Source of the DNA: Rhodocyclaceae bacterium
GTDB lineage: Bacteria; Pseudomonadota; Gammaproteobacteria; Burkholderiales; Rhodocyclaceae
Length of the DNA stretch: 64,000 nucleotides
Direction of reading: 5' to 3'
Assembly (NCBI GenBank): GCA_016718525.1
Contig: JADKDD010000001.1
Location: forward strand, 558,001-622,000
Part shown: piece by piece, positions 63,282-64,000 of the stretch
Layout: every line of letters starts with the position of its first letter
Numbering within the stretch: the first letter of the stretch is position 1
Notes under the pieces: model-generated
What the model saw: the letters and a program-made list of their open reading frames with translations, nothing else
Databases searched by the model: none
What the model was told of the DNA's origin: nothing
Position numbers and translations under genes: made by a program

Positions 63282-64000
63282 TCAAGAACGTGTGACACCA
63301 GTCCGTCAGCCAGCTTTGGCTCAAACCAGGTGGATTTCGGTGGCATCACTTTGTTGCTGTCGGCAACGCTCATAAGCTGAGCCATCCCCGTTGGAAAAAG
63401 CGAAAATGCGACAGCCATTTCGCCGGAGTCGACGCGTTTTTCGAGTTCCTCTAATCCGCGTATTCCACCAACAAAATCAATTCGTTTGTCTCGACGCAAA
63501 TCATGGATCGCCAAGATCGGAGCCAGCAGGTGGTCTGACAGCAGCGAGACATCCAGGCTAGCAACCGGATCATCAGGAATGAGTTCGGATTTAATTGACA
63601 GCTTGTACCATTGACCGGGTAGATACATACCGAACTCGCCAACACTATTTGGTGTCACGCGGCCATTGGCGACTTCGACCTTAAAGGCTGCCTGACAGCG
63701 TGTCACCAGCACCAACTGATCCATGCCATTTAAGTCTTTGACTACGCGGTTGTAGTCCAGAATCCGCATCTGATGCTGGGGGAAAATTACCGCCAGAAAA
63801 TAATCGGATGCCATTACATGACCGCTTTGGCGGCGCGCTGCCGACACTCTCGATGCAGCCGCTGAACGGTGGTGACCGTCGGCGATATACAGTGCCGCCA
63901 TTCCCTCAAAGGCGGAGGTGATTGCTGCACATTTGGCTGAGTCATTGAGTACCCAAATCTGGTGACGAATTCCATCGTCAGCCAATACATCCACTGTTGC
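63278..64000 (-). CDS. DUF1015 family protein, C-terminal part (partial)
   Basis: The frame is open to the window edge, so the N-terminus is outside. The 240 residues seen include the family hallmark LYIADGHHRSAAA, and later FPQHQMRILDYNRVV and MPPKSTWFEPKLADGLV. DUF1015 proteins are of unknown function and are often called phosphatase- or SerC-associated in annotations. The gene is convergent with the serine hydrolase gene, with stops overlapping by four bases. Confidence 0.85.
   Translation of the reverse strand, partial: ATVDVLADDGIRHQIWVLNDSAKCAAITSAFEGMAALYIADGHHRSAAASRVSAARRQSGHVMASDYFLAVIFPQHQMRILDYNRVVKDLNGMDQLVLVTRCQAAFKVEVANGRVTPNSVGEFGMYLPGQWYKLSIKSELIPDDPVASLDVSLLSDHLLAPILAIHDLRRDKRIDFVGGIRGLEELEKRVDSGEMAVAFSLFPTGMAQLMSVADSNKVMPPKSTWFEPKLADGLVSHVLD
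63695..63719 (-). repeat. Possible degenerate REP-like element in DUF1015 gene
   Basis: On the reverse strand this reads TCAGTTGGTGCT, then six bases, then ACGCTGT, two changes from the consensus fixed positions. It lies within the coding frame of the DUF1015 protein, and the encoded residues (QLVLVTR) are ordinary for the family, so chance similarity is possible. Confidence 0.3.

Noticed and set aside
1..64000. CRISPR arrays, tRNA or rRNA genes, intact insertion sequences
   Set aside because: No regularly spaced repeats, cloverleaf patterns or transposase frames were found when reading both strands by eye; a dedicated scan was not possible.

Overview
The window looks like a chromosomal segment of a polyhydroxyalkanoate-accumulating betaproteobacterium. 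Evidence: the blocks yceD-rpmF-plsX-fabD-fabG-acpP-fabF, nadB divergent from rpoE-rseA-rseB-rseC-mucD, and lepA-lepB-DUF4845-rnc-era-recO-pdxJ-acpS-nagZ; the beta-type families DUF2863 and DUF4845; two phasins with a PHA-granule regulatory-region protein; and a 1307-residue proteobacterial PurL. I cannot name the genus. I saw no rRNA, tRNA, CRISPR array, prophage or intact transposase gene.

Bases 1-12.5 kb are the most accessory part. They hold the 3' end of a phoD-like phosphatase gene, a CPBP-family membrane protease gene flanked by two diverged composite repeats, a tandem ChrR-like cupin, a ccdAB toxin-antitoxin pair, two overlapping ArsA/Get3-type ATPase genes followed by a small exported CusF-like protein, and, convergent to these, a four-gene operon with every junction overlapping (FAD-linked oxidase, two-cluster iron-sulfur protein, GNAT acetyltransferase, geranylgeranyl-reductase-like flavoprotein). 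A nitronate monooxygenase and a DUF4239 membrane protein follow. The redox operon and the ArsA pair are the best candidates here for an uncharacterised system.

From 12.8 to 34.5 kb come a pabB-pabC fusion, corA, an acyl-CoA synthetase with an ECHDC3-like crotonase, a reverse-strand group dsbA-dsbB-asparaginase-arginase-thioesterase, an alpha/beta hydrolase, the PHA-related group (tandem phasins, TetR regulator, PHA granule-region protein), purL, then msrB-yciB-yciI-bolA-ppiC on the reverse strand and dadA.

From 34.5 to 57.6 kb is a core housekeeping region: DUF2863, an RsmI-like methyltransferase with Maf, the fatty-acid cluster (which lacks fabH in its usual place), nadB, and the long envelope-stress/translation/cofactor operon from rpoE to nagZ, in which many start and stop codons overlap by four bases. 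The end holds galU, a TonB-ExbB-ExbD-ExbD-TPR energy-transduction cluster, a beta-lactamase-fold serine hydrolase and a DUF1015 protein cut by the window edge.

A dispersed 25-bp REP-like element (CCAGTTGGTGCT, six variable bases, ACGCCGT) occurs at least seven times. Most copies lie between genes, but one identical copy lies in frame inside the iron-sulfur protein gene.
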